Position numbers and translations under genes: made by a program. 64,000 bases of DNA from Doryteuthis pealeii (lineage: Eukaryota; Mollusca; Cephalopoda; Myopsida; Loliginidae): the NCBI GenBank assembly GCA_023376005.1, contig CM042181.1, positions 4,126,461 through 4,190,460 on the forward strand. The letters run 5' to 3'. A model generated the notes under the pieces. The model was not told the origin of the DNA. It saw only the letters and a program-made list of their open reading frames with translations, and made no database searches. The first letter of the stretch is position 1; the number at the start of each line of letters is the position of its first letter. Below, piece after piece: positions 41,693 through 52,553 of this stretch.

Positions 41693-41772
41693 GGGGCGCC
41701 CAGTGAGGATCGAACTCACTAACAATGGTCTGCAAATCTACCTTGCTAACCATTACTCCACTTGAGGTGCCC
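41693..41772 (-). tRNA. tRNA-like array, right copy 7
   Basis: Last unit, next to sequence matching 22300-22350 of the left arm. Confidence 0.45.
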
Positions 41773-42104
41773 TAGATTTTTGGTATATAAAGCGTGTGCT
41801 AGATAGTCGCCCATATTTATAGACTAGGCGAGATCATGTGATCTACTTCTTGGCCAATCACTTGGCAGTACGCTGAGGCTGATACAATACTTAACCCATC
41901 CTACTGGTCATAATTCTTCTACCATTCTTTGACGACGGACATAGGATTAAATCACTGGACCTTTACCAATACGAAGGATAGGACTTATACGATTACCAAA
42001 GGATTCCATTACATAGGACTTTCTTTGAGCTCTTTTCAACTGGCCAAGGATGGCATTTAAAAACTTTAAGACGTGATAGCAGCGAGCGAGAGATACGTAC
42101 TTAT

Positions 42105-42310
42105 TTTCGGTCAGAGCGAATTCTTTATTTCTTTGTATTCCACGGCATTCTCTGTCGTTTTGTTTCCAGGTCATCTTGAGAACACCATGTTCGATCATCA
42201 CTAATGACCCTGTCAGATATTTCTGCATTATTCACAAGTTCTGAGAAGATTTGAAATCGACGTTCTTTTTTGCTCATTTGTCAATATTCGAGACGCCATC
42301 TTTGAGGAGA
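42105..42310 (-). pseudogene. Mariner fragment, right-arm copy 1
   Basis: Minus strand: [12 protein letters not shown] at the microsatellite edge, frameshift, then the DRTW and ETKRQR segment. Mirror of 21835-22030. Confidence 0.55.
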
Positions 42311-42311
42311 T

Positions 42312-42317
<6 letters not shown>

Positions 42318-42349
<32 letters not shown>

Positions 42350-42353
42350 ATAT

Positions 42354-42394
<41 letters not shown>

Positions 42395-42395
42395 G
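42318..42395. repeat. CT/AT microsatellite
   Basis: CT then AT tracts mirroring 21740-21805. Confidence 0.9.
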
Positions 42396-42439
42396 TTGTT
42401 CTGGTTCCAACGGGAGAAAATGTAATATTTTATTAAAAA

Positions 42440-42472
42440 ATGTTTCAGATATTCTGGTATCTTCTTCAGGCT
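42440..42472 (-). ncRNA. Hammerhead-like core, right-arm copy, truncated
   Basis: CTGAAGA, a perfect five-pair stem II AGATA/TATCT with loop CCAGAA, and GAAAC. The bases after it differ from the left arm, so stem III and the cleavage site are lost by deletion. Confidence 0.4.
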
Positions 42473-42489
42473 TTGATCAATACATATAT

Positions 42490-42491
<2 letters not shown>

Positions 42492-42544
<53 letters not shown>

Positions 42545-42548
42545 CATA
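42492..42548. repeat. AT microsatellite
   Basis: AT tract just outside the hairpin. Confidence 0.9.
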
Positions 42549-42706
42549 TGCTGTAGATAGAAGGAAAGTGGTCAAGAAATGATCAACTCAAAACAAGTCA
42601 CAGGGTGTACGTTTCGTCTGTATTAGTGAATACAGACGAAACGTACCACCCTGTGACTTATTTTGAGTTGATCATTTCTTGACCACTTTCCTTCTATCTA
42701 CAGCAT
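42548..42706. repeat. Near-perfect hairpin, about 77-bp arms
   Basis: ATGCTGTAGATAGAAGG and CCTTCTATCTACAGCAT end the two arms, with loop AGTG at 42624-42627. The left arm has only one side (21294-21405). Confidence 0.9.
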
Positions 42707-42813
42707 ATCGTCGGATCCTAAACCCATCCACCCTTCCTTCACATATACATATATATATATGCATAGGTTGTGCGTGTTTCTGTAATTTTTCTGTTATAGT
42801 TGTTTAATAACGG

Positions 42814-42860
<47 letters not shown>

Positions 42861-42892
<32 letters not shown>

Positions 42893-43235
42893 GAAAGGGA
42901 AAAATAAAGGAAAGAAAATGTTGAATGGATATAATAAATTTAATATGAGTTACTAACACGTGTTTCGGACAGGAGTTTGTTCATGAACACATGTATTCTA
43001 TTTATTATTATTATTTTAAATATAAAATAAAATAATAGATTTTATAATGTTCTATTATTATTTTATTTTATATTTAAAATAATAATAAATAGAATACATG
43101 TGTACATGAACAAACTCCTGGCCGAAACACGTGTTGGTAACTCATATTAAATTTATTTTATCCATTCAACATTTTCTTTCCTTTATTTTTCCCTTTCAAC
43201 ACACACACACACACACACACACAACACACACACAT

Positions 43236-43260
<25 letters not shown>
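42861..43260. repeat. Palindrome with PLE-like arms and mirrored microsatellites
   Basis: (TG)n then TTGAAAGGGAAAAATAAAGG... to a short centre near 43038-43052, then the reverse complement and (CA)n. Arms of about 145 bp carry AACACGTGTTTCGG. Confidence 0.85.
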
Positions 43261-43290
<30 letters not shown>

Positions 43291-43428
43291 CCTTCTCTCT
43301 GCAACTTTCTCTCTCTCCCTATTCTCTCTCTCTTCTCTCTCTAATTGTCTCCCTCTTCTCTCACACACATTCTTTCTCTCTCTTCTCCATCTCTCCCACT
43401 CTCTCTCTCTTCCTCTCTCATTCACCCC

Positions 43429-43494
<66 letters not shown>

Positions 43495-43500
43495 ATGTGT
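43260..43500. repeat. AT/CT/GT microsatellites
   Basis: Mirror of 20284-20480; ORFs are artefacts. Confidence 0.9.
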
Positions 43501-43559
43501 GTATGTGTGAAGAAAAAGTGGAAGTGAATCCGACAGTATGTAATATTGTAAAAAATTAA

Positions 43560-43645
43560 AAAAACACAAGCTTATAAACGAATAATGTTTATTTTGCCTA
43601 TGTTGCAGTGCTTCGGTCTGTTTCGATTGAACTTCATCAGGGCTT
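43560..43645 (-). mobile_element. PLE-like terminal fragment, right arm
   Basis: Mirror of 20143-20225. Confidence 0.35.
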
Positions 43646-43689
43646 TCGTTAGTTTGAGGAAAAATAAATTATTATTAAACTTTTTTTAC

Positions 43690-43808
43690 AATATTACACA
43701 CACACACACACACACACATACTTCTCTCTCCCACTTTCTCTCTCTCTCTTCTTTCTCTTATTGTTTCCCTTTTCTCTCTCACACATTCTTTCTCTCTATT
43801 CTTCATAG

Positions 43809-43872
<64 letters not shown>

Positions 43873-43875
43873 CTC
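43690..43875. repeat. CA/CT/CTAT microsatellites
   Basis: Mirror of 19890-20100. Confidence 0.92.
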
Positions 43876-44282
43876 TTTGCCAACGTAGATCTTGGTTTCT
43901 GTGATCCGCATTGGCTGATGCTGGAGCCAACCAGTGTATAGACTTGGTGTTTTAACATATCTACGTGGTGTTGACACTTCTTTTTATTTATTGGCAGGAT
44001 GTGGCACAAAAGATAAGTTGAAAATTCCTTTTTGACTAAACAAACACATTAATAAAAAAATAGAAATAAAGAAAATAAATAAATAAATAAATTTGCTATG
44101 AATGTGACAAAACAAGATGCGACCTAGTTTTTAAAGGAATGAGACACGATTATCGGCTCTCATGGGGCCCATCTCATCCCGACGGCGAAATGAATCAAAT
44201 AAGGGCTAATAAAACTTGATTTTGTGTATAAGTTTCAAGTGAACTAATGATGTGTATTTAAGTTAAGCTAGCGGGGATATGG

Positions 44283-44346
44283 AGTCAACACCTGGTTACT
44301 GACAATTTCTCGCCTAGAAACTGTCAGTAACTAGGTGTTGACTACC

Positions 44347-44398
<52 letters not shown>

Positions 44399-44510
44399 GA
44401 AAAATAACAAAAGAAAATGTAGGTTGGAAGCATTATAGACTATTTCAGGGAACCTAGAAAGAAGAATAGTCTATTATGCGTTCAACTTAAATCTTCTGTT
44501 GTTTTTTCTC
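44283..44510. repeat. Two hairpins around an AT tract, right arm
   Basis: 44283-44345 and 44397-44510 mirror 19415-19490 and 19252-19356. Confidence 0.7.
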
Positions 44511-44559
44511 TCGCTGTATCAATGATACTGGGCACTACCTGCTTAGAAATATAGTAACC

Positions 44560-44626
<67 letters not shown>

Positions 44627-44843
44627 GTATGTGTCGTGGAAAGACTCAATTGAACAACAACAACAATAAAAAAGAAAAAGAAAAAAATTTAGACAGAAAA
44701 AGCAAGCAAAAAAGCCAAGATAATAACTATTGAAAATTGTTGAGAATTGATGAAAGACCCCGTGTGATAGGTGGTAAGTGGCCGTACAGCTGTTATATTT
44801 TTACGATATTATACTTAGAAAATATAGTACCTAAATTATCCAC

Positions 44844-44902
<59 letters not shown>

Positions 44903-44905
44903 ATG
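44560..44905. repeat. AT/GT microsatellites around a shared block
   Basis: Mirror of 18800-19190; includes CCGTGTGATAGGTGGTAAG related to the 130-bp repeat. Confidence 0.8.
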
Positions 44906-45110
44906 TGTATTTGGGCAGCATTTTTTCATTTATGCACCTAAAATTACATTCATGCCCCCACTCTAATTACCGAAATATCTTAACGGAAAATACACACATT
45001 CTGTTCAAAGGAAAAAAACAAAAACTCCATATATATTAGTATTATATTAGAAGATTTCAATTGTAGAATTGTTTTTCAGGGTGGATGTTGAGTTTCTCTT
45101 ATCCATGCAT

Positions 45111-45173
45111 TTAGGAAGAATTTTTTCTTATGAGGACATTGTTTAAAGATTTCCGATTTTCTATTAAGACTTC

Positions 45174-45208
<35 letters not shown>

Positions 45209-45545
45209 TATTATTATTATAAGAAATTAAATTTGTTAATATCCTAATTTTTTCTGTAACGCATAGATTGCAATATTTAGAGCCGTTCGTGTAACATTTG
45301 GGATGATCTAAAATCCTCCACCCTATCTTGTAAGGGATATCTTTATCTTTTAGCTCCCATATTTTTGTTGCAAGGGAAGTTGTTTCTTTTTTATCTTTTT
45401 TTCTGAAAGATTCCATATGCGAGTAGTACCTTTGCTTGAATTTACCCTGGGTCATCCCAACATATTTATCTGTAGTTATAGAACTTACATTGAAATCTTC
45501 TAATATAATACTAATATATAATTCAACAAAAGAATGGATTTTCAT
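45111..45545 (-). pseudogene. GIY-YIG endonuclease domain of a Penelope-like element, right arm
   Basis: Same protein segment as 18159-18623 up to LTNLISYNNN. The AAT tract is a different length, so the frame reads poly-Ile and then returns to ENRKSLNN before ending. It retains Y-VG, R and H of the nuclease core and the NGSKYCNLC motif. No reverse transcriptase nearby. Confidence 0.8.
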
Positions 45546-45999
45546 TAAATGAAATTAATTCACAAGACTTTACCATCTATGAAAAACTTTAAAAAAATCT
45601 TAAATCATACTGACATTATAAAATATGATATTGAACGTATATATTTCAATAAAAAAATGGATTTTCGACAAAGGAACAACACCATCCATCTTTATATTAT
45701 ATTGGAAAAAATTTAAAAGACTCTACCATATATATAAAAATGTTTTTTTGAAAACATATATATCCTTTAACAAACGGAATTTATTTAAAAATAAAAAATT
45801 AAAAAAATTTTCAAAAGAAAAATTTTTCTATTTTTAACGAATAAAGGGATGTAACTTTGTTGGCATTGTTACAATGAAAAAATTGAATTTTTAATAAATC
45901 CGAAGTGCACTAGCGTCTGCGAAAACAACCGACGTTATTTGCGGTCCAGAATGTGACATTAAGAAAAGATCTTCAATAAACACCATGGGATCTAATTTA

Positions 46000-46043
46000 A
46001 CAAGCTGATGATTGCGCCCTAGCAAGAAACCTGGGTAGCTGTT
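46000..46043 (+). ncRNA. Hammerhead-like motif, right-arm copy
   Basis: CTGATGA 46005-46011, TTGC/GCAA with loop GCCCTA, GAAA 46026-46029, CC/GG stem III with loop TG, cleavage triplet GUA ending at 46037. Stem I weak. The motif faces away from the GIY-YIG remnant. Confidence 0.5.
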
Positions 46044-46079
46044 TATAATAAACATTGATCTTTAAAAACTCAGCAAATT

Positions 46080-46170
46080 ATATATATATATATATATATA
46101 TTATATTATATATATATATATATATATCTGTGTGTGTGAGTGTGTGTGTCTGTGTGTGCGTGTATGTTTA
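46080..46170. repeat. AT/GT microsatellite
   Basis: Mirror of 17524-17628. Confidence 0.9.
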
Positions 46171-46548
46171 TTTAATGGAAATACTCAACCGAACAGCAAC
46201 AAAAATATCAATTTAGACGGTCAGAAAAAGCAACCAAATGAATCAGGATAATAGATATTGAAAAGTGCTGACAATTGATTTTTTTATTTTGTCGTTTTGT
46301 TTTTTAAGTTCGTTATTGTCTGTGCAGATTCTTTTTTAGTCTATAAATGGAAAAAAAACATTGACAGTTACAGATGTCTCTGAAAATTACATGAACATTT
46401 TTGCATATATTGTAAATATATTGTACCTATATCTTAAAGAATAAAAAATGAAAGTATAGCGGAAGTCAAAGGAAGTAGGTTACCTGGAAGAGATCGATAT
46501 TGGCTTCTTATTGATACAAATCGTATTAAGAGAACACAAAGAGTTAAA

Positions 46549-47151
46549 TCAAGATTATTTTACTTTTCTACATATTGAACTATTTGTTACATAATTATTA
46601 GATTCCTAATACTTATGTACAGTAGTGTAGAAACCAAAATGGCTGTTATAAGTTCAGCCGGCGGCCTTGAAGGATTCAATGACAGGGCTTGACCTCAGTC
46701 CTGATCCTCCTTCCGGTGGATACCGTGAGAATCGGTGGTGAAGACCCTCTTCCGGTTTAGATTAGAAAGAGATTTTATCAGATCGGCCAAAACCACGACG
46801 GTGGTAAGTCGTGTTATGCACGCTGCCAACTCAGTCTGCGCCGATAGCCTGGTGGGGATTTCAGAATGAAATATGATCTAAGTTATATCGAAGTCTTGTG
46901 TTATTATCTAAAAACTACCAATGACACAGGGCTTCTGATAAAGAGAAATCCCCAATGGAAGACCAGACACGAAGTCCCCAAGACTAGGTCGAGACGCTAG
47001 AAGAAGAAAGTAAGATAGAAAAGATGAACAGAAGAAGAATAGAAGTAAGAAAGTAAAAAGAAGAGTATACAACATATTTAGCAATAGCTCTAAAGTAAAC
47101 ATATCAAACTTTGTAATAGTTAAATTATCATACTGCGGAAGGTCCTGCTAG
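46549..47151 (+). mobile_element. Heli-3 Helitron, right arm
   Basis: Starts TC after A at 46548, ends CTAG at 47148-47151 before T. Mirror of 16552-17155. Confidence 0.65.
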
Positions 47152-47506
47152 TTTATACTCAATAATAACCCTTTTTTGCACACAATCACATGGTATCAAT
47201 CTCTCATAACAAATTAACAGTATGTCACGTCTTGCTCAGAGCGGAAATGTTGGGTGGATTCATGGTATCAAGTATTCATATTTAATTTTTTTTTTTTTGC
47301 TTGCTGTGAGTTCTAGTAGAAATAACGTCACGCTTTCTCCCTACGTAGATTGCTGCTGTCCTCTGGCAAAAAAAAGAACAACAAAAAACGAGCTCCTTTT
47401 ATACTGTCGACATAATTTGCATGGGCGACGCTATACTCACGCCACGAACGAGACAGAACGAGACCACACTTTATAAATCTGCTCGTCAATGGCCACTATG
47501 CTTTTT

Positions 47507-47640
47507 TTTTTTTAGCTCAGTTCAGGCAAAACCTGACAAGCTAAGCAGATGCGTTTCGCCGGAGGTTGCTGTTCATCGTATCCGATGATGACAGCACGCG
47601 AATCATTTTTCTCCAATTTATTCGGTCGGCGATAACCTTT
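47507..47640 (-). pseudogene. Non-LTR 3' end, right arm
   Basis: Mirror of 16074-16201, including the T run (poly(A) of the minus strand). Confidence 0.55.
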
Positions 47641-47999
47641 ATACCATATATAGTAATACTCATAGAAAATACTTGAGACTCACCTTTTTGGGGTTAGGCC
47701 ACCTCCAGTTAGGGATTTCAGTGGCCGTACGCACCGGCCCTGATTACAATTAAACATTTACAGTGGAATTAAATTTTATTATTACATAACCCATAACCAA
47801 TAGTACATCTATGTTAGCTTACATCCACAATAAAAGAATAAGGCAATATTTTGAAGCCAGCGCGATAAGTAATATAGAGAATGTTAATTAAAGACCTGGT
47901 TTTTTCAACATATCTTAACATCTCGGTAAATCAATCATTAATAGCTACAAAACTACAAACCCCAGCCATAGCAAAAACAACACAATATAATATACTACT

Positions 48000-48250
48000 A
48001 CTACTTGCTGTTCACTGTATCTGATGATAACACCATGCGAATCATTTTCCTCCAATTTATTCGGTCTCTGGTTGTGTCTTGCCATTGCCTATGGGGATAT
48101 TCAAGTCCTTCAGGTTTCTTTCGATGTTGTCTTTGTACCTGAGCTTTGGTTTACCGATTCCACGTGATTCCTCTCTCAGTTGAGAGTACAGAATCTGCTT
48201 TGGCAGTCTGTTTAAGTGGCTAGCCCATCTCAGGTTACGTTGGACAAGTA
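48000..48250 (-). pseudogene. Non-LTR C-terminal fragment, right arm
   Basis: Mirror of 15380-15690; LRW-type and RLPK-type motifs on the minus strand. Confidence 0.65.
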
Positions 48251-48399
48251 TTTCGTGTAAAAAAAAATTCCACTTTAATACTAATATCTTTTCAAATAGA
48301 ACTCCGCCCGAGCAGGATGTGACACAAGGTTAATTTTAAACGTACTTTAACAGTCACCAGATGGTTGCAAGTGTTACATAATTCGTGGATCGCCTACTA

Positions 48400-49065
48400 A
48401 TTATGGCTGTAAATGTACTAAGGATTAAATAATAGTATAGTGAATGGAAAGTTACCATTAACCGTTGAAAAAGCGATTGATAGCAGTTCACCTTTCACTG
48501 AACTACACGTTGATTACTGATTGGCTAGAGGAGAGCGTAAGAAAAGGTAATTGAGTTAAGTTAGTGAGATTTTGGCGGTTAGCTGGAGGAACTATATACG
48601 AGGGTCGTCTGTTCCAAAGATGCCATCTTCTCATTGCACGGTTAAAACCCTTTTGGGCTTCGGATTTTTAATAAAGACGTCCTTGAAAACTAAAAAAAAT
48701 CTTGCTTCATTATTAAAAACCCGAGGGTTTCCTACTAATTATGACTGTTAGTGTACTCAGATTTAAATAATGGTATAGAGAATGGAAAGTTACCATTAAC
48801 CGTTGAAAAAGTGATTGACAAGCAGTTCACCTTTCACTGACCTAGATGCCGATTTCTGATTGGGTGAATGCAAGGTATGAGAAGGTAACTGATTTAAGTT
48901 AGTGAGATTTTGGCGGTTAGCCGGAGGGACTATATACAAGGGTCGTCTGTTCCAAAGATGCCATCTTCTCATTGCACGGTCAAAACCCTTTTGGGTTTCG
49001 GGTTTTTAATAAAGACGTCTTTGAAACTAAAGAAATTCTTGCTTCATTATTAAAAAAACAAAGAA
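48400..49065 (+). repeat. Two direct copies of a 330-bp LTR-like repeat
   Basis: ACTAATTATG...GTACT starts each; each has ACTATATAC (TATA-like), then ACCCTTTTGGG, AATAAAGACGTC and CTTGCTTCATTATTAAA. TATA-like box, AATAAA and tandem arrangement suggest LTRs. Only part of the first copy has a left-arm partner. Confidence 0.5.
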
Positions 49066-49159
49066 ATGAGCATAGACAACCGCAGCCAAGCAGAACGAGA
49101 AGGGAAGAAGATGACCAGTCGACGAAATAGAACCAAATAAGAACTCAACTCATCACTCT

Positions 49160-49183
49160 CTCTCTCTCTCTCTCTCTCTCATT
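49160..49183. repeat. CT microsatellite
   Basis: Short CT run. Confidence 0.8.
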
Positions 49184-49184
49184 T

Positions 49185-49472
49185 GTCATTTGAACAATTT
49201 GGCATTAAAACGGTATAATTACGGAGATTCGATAATGGAGGACCATTTACTTCAGGCTTATTCACAATAAAGCACACAAGGGACATTACTCTCGTTACCT
49301 CATTTATTATTTCAAATTCTAAAAAAAAAAAATTAATTAATAACAAAAAATAAGTCAATGAGATTGTTTGTTTTGTTTGGAAAGAAACCGGAAGTAAATG
49401 GTATGCCATTATCGAATCGCCGTAATGATACCCATTTTTTTTTTTTTTTTGGCAAATTGTTCAAATCACTAG
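49185..49472. mobile_element. Foldback MITE-like element
   Basis: TTTGAACAATTTG...GATTCGATAATGG...CATTTACTTC pairs with GAAGTAAATGG...CATTATCGAATC...CAAATTGTTCAAA. Arms about 75 bp, interior about 130 bp. Confidence 0.65.
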
Positions 49473-49647
49473 AACTGCATGTGATAACACGAAAATATCA
49501 TAAAATGTGTTTTAGTAACAATTAAGTTCATTTCAAATAATGCACAAGTACAATTTTATGGTAGGAATTTAGTCACTTAAAGTTCAAAATTACCCATTTG
49601 AAATGTTTATTGTTTCAATTGATAAAGAAATAGAATTTGAAACTTAC

Positions 49648-49755
49648 CCCAGATCGCCATCTTTTATCCACTTGTTAAAATGCATCATAGCAATGTCTTC
49701 GCATTCCTTAAGTTCTTTCTCACACGCCATTCTTATCACAAAGCGTCGTAAGAAG
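49648..49755 (-). CDS. Predicted internal coding exon of a host gene (unknown product)
   Basis: On the minus strand a pyrimidine-rich acceptor TTTATTTTCAG precedes 49755 and a consensus donor GTAAGT follows 49648. The 108-bp exon has exactly one open frame, reading FLRRFVIRMACEKELKEC then EDIAMMHFNKWIKDGDL; the other two frames hit stops. The residue composition is protein-like (charged, mixed) and unlike the repeat-derived frames of the window. The frame requires one leading nucleotide, which the candidate exon at 50731-50855 supplies in phase. I do not recognise the family. It lies in the right-arm-specific segment and is not duplicated. Confidence 0.55.
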
Positions 49756-49928
49756 CTGAAAATAAATTCATTGTGTGTCAAGTGTTGGACATTTTCGGAA
49801 TATCGATGTCTTTTCATTAATCAGAACATGAAGTTATTTCTTTGCAGATTTTCAGATAACTTTACATTTTCGATGTAAAGGGGTATATAACACAAGAACC
49901 TCGACGATTAGGCAAGGTCATGTAAAGA

Positions 49929-50417
49929 ACCCAGGTGGATGAGCAGTTCATCACTTGCAATACTCCACTTTGGCCCTATCTTGGGCTAGACGGGCGGTCG
50001 GAGAGGCCCCCTCCGATCAATTGGTCACGTCAAGCCCTAGAACGTATATGATTTTCCCAACCCTATTGCCCTTATGGCAAGCCCCAACCCCTTTTTATCA
50101 TATGGGTGCTCGAAGGCGGTGATTGATGGTCTACATGTCCTGGGAATGACGTTAAACTCTATTTGATGGTGAGGTTCCAGTTTTGGAGGTTTGAGGAATG
50201 TGGAGCACCCTTCATCACCATTGCTCCCTGGTCCACTCTGACCCGGAGTGGTAGTACCCGTTAGGGTCTCATCTATGGGTTAAATAGAAAAACATGAGTT
50301 GATAAACAAAATTGTATTATCCATTAAGAATTGATTTATTTCAAAACTTTATCGGCATTAAATGACCCACTGAGGTTGATATGCCGTAAAACAAACCAAA
50401 CCAAACCAAACCAAACC
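49929..50417 (+). mobile_element. J retroposon, 5' truncated
   Basis: Starts at CCCAGGTGGATGAGCAG and ends in (AAACC)n. It lies within the predicted intron between the two exons, consistent with a neutral insertion. Confidence 0.75.
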
Positions 50418-50574
50418 GAGGCCGTGTTCCAAGCCACAAAAGCAAGAACCTCGACGGACAGGCAAGGACAGATATGCCGTGCTCCAAATCATAGCGACAC
50501 ATCTGGTTGACATCGCAAGATGTCGTACTTTTTGCCCAAAGCTGAAGAAAGAATAGTTAGATTGATATCAATGA

Positions 50575-50670
50575 TATTAGAGCTTTGTGAAATGCAAACA
50601 GCCTCGTTCAGAATTTGAACTTGTGTCACCGTGTTCATTTCCTATGACGATAGCCACTGCACGACGAGCG
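50575..50670 (-). mobile_element. SINE-B head fragment
   Basis: Complement: GTGCAGTGGCTATCGTCATAGGAAATG-type head with box-B-like AAGTTCAAATTC. Decayed. Confidence 0.45.
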
Positions 50671-50730
50671 TCTAAACGAAGCCATAGAAAAATGCAGTAG
50701 TAAAATATAGGATATGTATTGTAACCTAAC

Positions 50731-50855
50731 CTCTCATTTTCTGTGCTGCTTGGAGAAGCTGGAATCTGGTAGTTGGATCTGATGTTGAGTGTGCTGGCAA
50801 TTATTTGATGTTTTGCATTTGGAACCAACTTGAGATACTGGAAGAGATCTTGCAT
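50731..50855 (-). CDS. Predicted 5' coding exon of the same host gene (unknown product)
   Basis: The minus strand opens at an ATG (50855-50853), reading MQDLFQYLKLVPNAKHQIIA then STLNIRSNYQIPASPSSTEN, and reaches AATGAGAG followed by GTTAGG, a weak but plausible donor at 50731. It leaves two nucleotides of a codon, so splicing to 49755 keeps frame. The start is uncertain: the upstream bases resemble the Heli-3 edge (TTATTACTAAAAACT), and an acceptor at TTCCAG is an alternative. No domain recognised. Confidence 0.35.
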
Positions 50856-51104
50856 TGTGCCATTTATAGTTTTTAGTAATAACACAAGGCGACTTATTTG
50901 TTCTCATGAGATTTTTATTTCCCCCCCAAGCCAAAATGTACTGAATGTGAGCCACGTTTCACTCAGTCAACGCATTGCCTCAAACTCACTTAACATTCTC
51001 ATCTCTCATTGTTCCTCTTTCACAGTTCGCCACGTGACATTTCTTGATTGTAGAAAAAATGCCATGCAGCGTTGTGCTGATTCACCCCCCAAAATTTCCA
51101 TGCA

Positions 51105-51169
51105 CACACACACACACATATATATACATATATACATATACACACACACAGACACACACACACACACAT

Positions 51170-51221
<52 letters not shown>

Positions 51222-51225
51222 AGAT
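51105..51225. repeat. CA/AT microsatellite
   Basis: CA and AT tracts; ORFs crossing it are artefacts. Confidence 0.92.
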
Positions 51226-51297
51226 TTTACGATAGATTTAAAATAGATCATTATTGGCTATGCAGTTATTTTTCACTTTTTCATCAGTTAAGTCTTT

Positions 51298-51470
51298 TGA
51301 CACACACACGGAGACACACATACACATACGCATACACATACACGCACTCGCGCACGCACGCACGTAATAAACACAAAAAGAGACTCACACTTATACGTAT
51401 ATACACACGCACCCTACATAACACCCACACTCACGCACACATAAGCACAGTCATACACATAATACATATT
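51298..51470. repeat. Degenerate CA-rich tract
   Basis: Interrupted ACACAC, GCACGCACGC and ACACATAC motifs. Confidence 0.75.
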
Positions 51471-51582
51471 GCATTCACTACAATTGCATTAAATCTATGA
51501 CAGTGGTTGCGTGAATCTTACTAAATAAAACCATTGCGAAAAAGTAACTCCGAAAACCATGCTTATAAGTAATTAATGTCTC

Positions 51583-51583
<1 letters not shown>

Positions 51584-51632
<49 letters not shown>
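51584..51632. repeat. CT microsatellite
   Basis: Pure CT. It could pass as a pyrimidine tract before AATGTTACACACAG. Confidence 0.9.
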
Positions 51633-51633
<1 letters not shown>

Positions 51634-51647
51634 ATGTTACACACAGA

Positions 51648-51915
51648 TGAAGGAGCAACGTAGTCTAATTCAGGAACTTACGCTTTATGAGTTCGTTCCA
51701 GATGAAAACGCCTTGGAACATTTGTTTTGTGAAAGTTAAACGCGTGGTTAATCAGGCAAGGTCAGGTAGGACTAAAACTATGGATTCCATGACCTTGCCG
51801 CAAGCTATAGAAGATCCTCCGGCCATTGACACGCAGGGAAGTATCAAGCGAACTCGGCATATCACAAGTCCTGCATGGTTCGTCACCTCCTCGAAATTCA
51901 CTAAAAACATTTAAA
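51648..51915 (+). pseudogene. Mariner transposase N-terminal (helix-turn-helix) fragment
   Basis: MKEQRSLIQELTLYEF begins the usual N-terminus of a mariner subgroup; NQARSGRTKTMDSM and LPQAIEDPPAIDT follow, and in the next frame TRREVSSELGISQ, the second DNA-binding helix region. An internal deletion removes the part between the two helices, and frameshifts break it. It is the N-terminal counterpart of the DDRTW fragments in the arms, but not contiguous with them. Confidence 0.65.
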
Positions 51916-51934
51916 AGAAAAATATTATTTACAA

Positions 51935-52553
51935 CTAGCAAATATATGCACCCTCCGGGCACAATGAAATATACTGAATTAGAAAGACTAATGAGACTAA
52001 ATAAGAATGTAGATAAAATGATTTGAAACAGAGGGGGGTATAATCGTAAAATAGAACAACTTAGAAACTAACTCTTCCATCATTTTCCATCACTCCCTTC
52101 TTTCACTGCTAAATTTTCCTAATTTAACTATTTAGTTAAAATAGGAAGTAAAGAATAATATTACAGTTATTTTTTCTTGTTAATGGATTTCATTTAAGAT
52201 TCATTGAAGAGATATTTGCTTATATTCATTAAAATAAAACCAAACAGTTAGAAATCAATAATACTAAGCACATATTTATTAAAATCGCGTTTTTAATTTC
52301 AATATGCAAATTAGCCTTCCCATCCACACTATAAACTGCTATTTTGTTGTATATATAAATATAATTGCATGTTATCAGTATGTAGATATGGTTAACAGAA
52401 TTAATAATGTAAAACAATTTTATTAATAATTGAGGTTTAATTAAAAATAAAATCTTTGAGAATGTGATATCAATAACTAAGGGAATTGTGACTTAAGTAG
52501 TAATATAGTTTCGGTTACAGACAGACAAACACACAATCTCCATTATAATAGGA
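51935..52553 (-). mobile_element. Heli-1 Helitron, full length
   Basis: CTAG at 51935 after A; far end AATAGGA before T at 52554. The hairpin is partly lost (CACCCTCCGGGCACA). Confidence 0.75.

Noticed and set aside
40887..41772. CRISPR-like array
   Set aside because: Units are 80-bp tRNA-like sequences with related, not unique, spacers, in an animal-type repeat landscape without cas genes.
51584..51740. Host terminal exon after a CT tract and ACACACAG
   Set aside because: The encoded peptide matches the N-terminus pattern of mariner transposases and continues into its helix-turn-helix with frameshifts, so it is a transposon relic.
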